Shown: piece by piece, positions 6,372 through 8,213 of the stretch
Layout of the letters: every line of letters starts with the position of its first letter
Numbering within the stretch: the first letter of the stretch is position 1
Assembly: GCA_023247085.1 (NCBI GenBank)
Contig: JAHFHC010000032.1
Span: forward strand, 1 to 8,213
Direction: 5' to 3'
DNA from: Microcaldota archaeon
Lineage (GTDB): Archaea; Micrarchaeota; Micrarchaeia; Norongarragalinales; UBA8480
DNA length: 8,213 bases
Notes under the pieces: model-generated
Told to the model about the DNA's origin: nothing
The model's input: only the letters and a program-made list of their open reading frames with translations
Databases searched by the model: none
Made by a program: the position numbers and the translations under genes

Positions 6372-6391
6372 TTTATTTGTTATTTTTATTG
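6372..6391 (+). terminator. T-rich tract downstream of polB / Mrr remnant
   Basis: This 20-base stretch is almost all T with scattered A and G (TTTATTTGTTATTTTTATTG). Archaeal termination commonly uses such U-tracts, so it may end the polB transcript just before the lipoprotein gene. It is also part of that gene's upstream region. Confidence 0.35.
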
Positions 6392-7279
6392 ATGAATAAG
6401 CTGTTTGCCGTGTTCTTGGGTTGTACATTTTTGCTTCTTGGTTGTACTACTTCTCAAACCTCGCTTAATCAAACTATTGAAGTAAATAGTGTAAGTTTTA
6501 AGGCTGTTGCTTGGGGTTTCGCACCAGAATGGGGGGCTTGGAGACCTGTGGAAGGTTCAAAGGTTCTTTGGATTCGCGTAGTTGGGAAAAATATTGGCGG
6601 TGTGCCTCAAGATTTACCAAATGACTTTTCTTTAAAATATAGAAACACTAATGCTCAAACTCCCCCTCACGAAGCTTATGAAGAAAGCGCGGATTTGTAT
6701 AGCGCATGTGTCGGTTGTTACGTTTATCCTGGCGTCAGTAGAGAAGGCTATTTACTTTACGAAGTACCGGAGAACTTAGTTGGTGGAGAAGCTGCTTTAT
6801 TTGTCAATGTGGTAGGAAAAGCTTACTACTTGCAATTAGAGAATCCAGAGTCATATTTAGACAAAAAAGTTTCAGTTTTAAATGCAACACTAGACTGTAG
6901 CTATGGAGAATATGCTGGAAATAATCGTCAGTATGAGTGCGATTATCTCACGTTATTTTTAGGTAATATTCGCTCACATGTTCCTATTCACGATTATTAC
7001 GCCAAACTTGATTTAGTTTTGGATGGACGTAGAATTATAGAAAATCATAATGTTGAGATAAAACTAAAACCTAAACAACAAGTAGACTATAAAACCGAGG
7101 TTAATTGGAAGTTCGATAGGCAAAGAAACTCATATTTTGAAGATGTTGGTTTGCTTCGAGATTATTCAAAGGAGATTAGTGTTCCTGGCAGGTACATTGC
7201 TGAAGTGATAATAAAAAGTTCAGAGGGGGTAATTCTAGGAAATGACAATGTGAGTCTAGTTCTGCCTTCACCACCTTAA
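6392..7279 (+). CDS. Lipoprotein with Ig-like (DUF4352-type) domain, function unknown
   Basis: This is a 295-residue protein from ATG 6392. The N-terminus MNKLFAVFLGCTFLLLGCTT is a lipoprotein signal peptide: two basic/polar residues, a hydrophobic core, and a lipobox LLGC, with Cys18 as the predicted lipidated residue. A further in-frame TTG at 6377 would only add MLFLL in front and is not needed. Residues about 28-135 are beta-rich and resemble DUF4352-type Ig-like domains: a VLWIRVVGKNIGG strand, a FSLKYRN strand, and late GYLLYEVPENL followed by AALFVNV, the usual G.L.FEVP close. Residues 150-290 form a second beta-rich region with two cysteines (C169, C182), with no recognised name. It is exported and membrane-tethered on the outer face. 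It sits beside a restriction-endonuclease remnant, and its DNA looks richer in GT-type codons (GGT, TGT, TTG) than polB, which hints at acquisition. Confidence 0.75.
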   Translation: MNKLFAVFLGCTFLLLGCTTSQTSLNQTIEVNSVSFKAVAWGFAPEWGAWRPVEGSKVLWIRVVGKNIGGVPQDLPNDFSLKYRNTNAQTPPHEAYEESADLYSACVGCYVYPGVSREGYLLYEVPENLVGGEAALFVNVVGKAYYLQLENPESYLDKKVSVLNATLDCSYGEYAGNNRQYECDYLTLFLGNIRSHVPIHDYYAKLDLVLDGRRIIENHNVEIKLKPKQQVDYKTEVNWKFDRQRNSYFEDVGLLRDYSKEISVPGRYIAEVIIKSSEGVILGNDNVSLVLPSPP

Positions 7280-7355
7280 GAAATGTGCTATAAAATCAGC
7301 TTATTAATTAAGTTCCTCAAGGTGATTGACTAATTTTAGCTAGAGTGGCGTTTGA

Positions 7356-7365
7356 CTTTATATAT
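7356..7365 (+). promoter_or_regulatory. Orphan TATA-like box in the lipoprotein-tRNA gap
   Basis: CTTTATATAT is the best TATA-like sequence in the 248-base gap 7280-7527, which contains no supportable protein gene. Expected transcription would begin near 7387, upstream of two possible hairpins (7403-7432 and 7436-7465) and a T5 run at about 7493-7497. It may drive a short RNA, or be chance in A+T-rich DNA. Confidence 0.25.
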
Positions 7366-7527
7366 CTAACAAAATTTTGGACGAAAAAGGAGTTTGGCAG
7401 AGAAGGGAAAAATACACATAAAGTTTTACCTTGGGACTTTTGGGCGTGGTTTTCACTAAAAAAGTGCTATCACAACAAGCATACGGGGTGACATTTTTGC
7501 CTTTCTGTTATAATCCCTTGAATTTAA

Positions 7528-7661
7528 CGAGCCCTGAGGGATTCGAACCCTCGGCCTATTGGTGTCTCCCGTTTTTCACTGGATCGAAGCTTCGATTTCC
7601 CAGCGAAATAAAATTTTTTCGACCGGAACCAATCGCTCTATCCAGGCTGAGCTAAGGGCCC
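7528..7661 (-). tRNA. tRNA-Arg(CCG), intron-containing
   Basis: Read on the minus strand, the acceptor stem GGGCCCT pairs with AGGGCTC (one G-U pair), followed by discriminator G; CCA is not encoded. The D arm is GCTC-AGCCTGGATA-GAGC. The anticodon stem ATTGG/CCAAT is split by the intron. The loop TTCCGG-A gives anticodon CCG (bases 7624-7626), reading the arginine codon CGG. The variable region is AGGCC and the T arm is GAGGG-TTCGAAT-CCCTC. The mature length is 75 bases after removal of a 59-base intron at the canonical 37/38 position. A20, C35 and G73 agree with arginine identity. A possible TATA-like sequence (minus strand TATTAAAAAAA, 7687-7697) lies about 30 bases upstream. Confidence 0.95.
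7564..7622 (-). other. Archaeal tRNA intron (37/38) with bulge-helix-bulge splice motif
   Basis: The 59-base intron lies between G37 and A38. A canonical bulge-helix-bulge can be drawn: tRNA bases 32-35 (UUCC) pair with intron GGAG near its 3' end; the 5' bulge is G36-G37 followed by intron U1; the 3' bulge is intron AC followed by A38; and the inner helix starts with intron C2-G3 against CG. This is the substrate of the archaeal splicing endonuclease. The intron body carries a strong hairpin: a perfect 14-base palindrome (7583-7596) flanked by CTGG/CCAG (7579-7582 and 7600-7603) with a three-base bulge. It is too short for a homing endonuclease. Confidence 0.88.
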
Positions 7662-7686
7662 TTTAATTGAAATAATTTGGAACGCG

Positions 7687-7697
7687 TTTTTTTAATA
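7687..7697 (-). promoter_or_regulatory. Possible TATA box of the tRNA-Arg gene
   Basis: On the minus strand this reads TATTAAAAAAA, centred about 30 bases before the tRNA 5' end at 7661, a normal distance for an archaeal tRNA promoter. It is low-complexity sequence, so the call is tentative. Confidence 0.3.
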
Positions 7698-7738
7698 AGG
7701 TTTTTCTTCACGCGTTTTCGTTTATATTAGCCGGAGAA

Positions 7739-8213
7739 TTAGTTTCTTCGCAGTGAAGCGTAATAAGCCACTAGTCCAATTAACAAAATGGCTAGTGCAG
7801 CTATTAAAGCAGTTTCCACGTTCACTTCGCCGTTGCCTAGTGTAAATAAGCCAGTTAATCCAATTCCGCCATTTGCTCCGCTTCCAGTGTTTAATGTTAT
7901 TAGTGGGATTCCTGGTATTGTTACGCCTGGAATTGTTCCAAGCATTGGGGCAGCTAGTTGTTGTGACTGGGTTTCAAGTGACTCGAGTATTTGAATTGTT
8001 ACTGTGTTGCTAACGCTGGAGTTTACTACTGTTGCACTAACTTGAACTGAGCCTGGCTCGCTTCCAGTTAATACGCCGTTTGAATCAATTGTTGCATAGT
8101 AAGTGTTTGAAACATTCCAGTTTACTTCTGGAGTTGATATCTTGTTTCCAAATGCGTCAAATGCGGTTATTACAAACGCAATGTGATCGCCTGGTCTAAT
8201 TGATGCTGTGCTT
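7739..8213 (-). CDS. C-terminal part of a membrane-anchored surface protein with Ig-like repeat (5' end outside window)
   Basis: An open frame runs from the right edge (first full codon ends at 8212) to TAA at 7739-7741, giving 156 residues. The first part is a bacterial-Ig/invasin-like repeat: GDHIAFVITAFDAFGNKIST, WNVSN, ATIDSNGVLTGSEPGSVQV, and SATVVNSSVSNTVTIQI. The DAFGN and TIDSNGVLT elements are typical of such domains. A Gly/Pro/Ile-rich linker follows (GTIPGVTIPGIPLITLNTGS), then a transmembrane helix (ALIAALAILLIGLVAYYA) and a short basic end (SLRRN). This orientation anchors the protein with the Ig repeats outside the cell, as in archaeal S-layer-like or adhesin proteins. The true start lies beyond the window; the internal ATG at 7945 gives only a fragment and is not the start. 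The tRNA-Arg lies downstream on the same strand. Confidence 0.85.
   Translation of the reverse strand, partial: STASIRPGDHIAFVITAFDAFGNKISTPEVNWNVSNTYYATIDSNGVLTGSEPGSVQVSATVVNSSVSNTVTIQILESLETQSQQLAAPMLGTIPGVTIPGIPLITLNTGSGANGGIGLTGLFTLGNGEVNVETALIAALAILLIGLVAYYASLRRN

Noticed and set aside
6377-6391. TTG start five codons upstream of the lipoprotein ATG
   Set aside because: It adds only hydrophobic residues before a complete lipoprotein signal peptide starting MNK; the ATG at 6392 fits better with the TATA-like box.
7283-7333. Sixteen-codon ATG frame after the lipoprotein
   Set aside because: Too short, with no ribosome site or promoter at a suitable distance and no motif.
7431-7655. A 74-codon plus-strand open frame over the tRNA region containing SPEGFEPSAY
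   Set aside because: It is the antisense translation of the tRNA T arm and acceptor stem, a well-known false gene; the tRNA and its intron explain the DNA.
7682-7718. Direct repeat ACGCGTTTT at 7682-7690 and 7710-7718
   Set aside because: Nine bases and only two copies in A+T-rich spacer next to the tRNA; no integrase or matching copy elsewhere, so not called as an attachment site or operator.
1-8213. CRISPR array, insertion sequence, inteins
   Set aside because: No regularly spaced repeats, no transposase and no interruption of PolB motifs were seen.

Overview
The window is an A+T-rich, gene-dense stretch that almost certainly comes from an archaeon. The strongest evidence is an archaeal-type family B DNA polymerase with a C-terminal PCNA-binding motif. 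A tRNA-Arg gene is interrupted at position 37/38 by an intron that folds into the bulge-helix-bulge shape cut by the archaeal splicing endonuclease. TATA-like boxes lie 25-30 bases upstream of several start codons with almost no leader. The many short coiled-coil and unrecognised proteins would suit a DPANN-type lineage, but nothing here fixes the phylum.

Layout. Bases 1-856 (+): the end of one small secreted or membrane protein and a complete second one with two membrane helices and a histidine-rich charged tail; the two look like tandem paralogues. Bases 901-1344 (-): a small protein with a coiled-coil C-terminus. Bases 1450-2808 (+): a protein that matches the HerA/DUF87-type ATPase core along its length but has lost the catalytic residues. 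Bases 2805-3762 (-): two unrecognised proteins, one basic and one coiled coil, reading away from polB. Bases 3827-6232 (+): polB, complete with all exonuclease and polymerase motifs. Bases 6231-6365 (+): a 5'-truncated remnant of an Mrr-type restriction endonuclease starting exactly at the polB stop. Bases 6392-7279 (+): a lipoprotein. Bases 7528-7661 (-): intron-containing tRNA-Arg(CCG). Bases 7739-8213 (-): the C-terminal end of a membrane-anchored surface protein with an Ig-like repeat.

Functional links are limited. PolB is the replication gene. The coiled-coil gene divergent from it may share its promoter element. The HerA-like protein belongs to a family of DNA translocases, but this copy probably cannot hydrolyse ATP. 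The ends of the window encode cell-surface proteins. The Mrr remnant and adjacent lipoprotein suggest that a defence or accessory insert next to polB has partly decayed. The observations most worth follow-up are the degenerate HerA-like protein, the Mrr scar fused to the polB end, and the tandem small membrane proteins, one of which appears frameshifted at a poly-A run.
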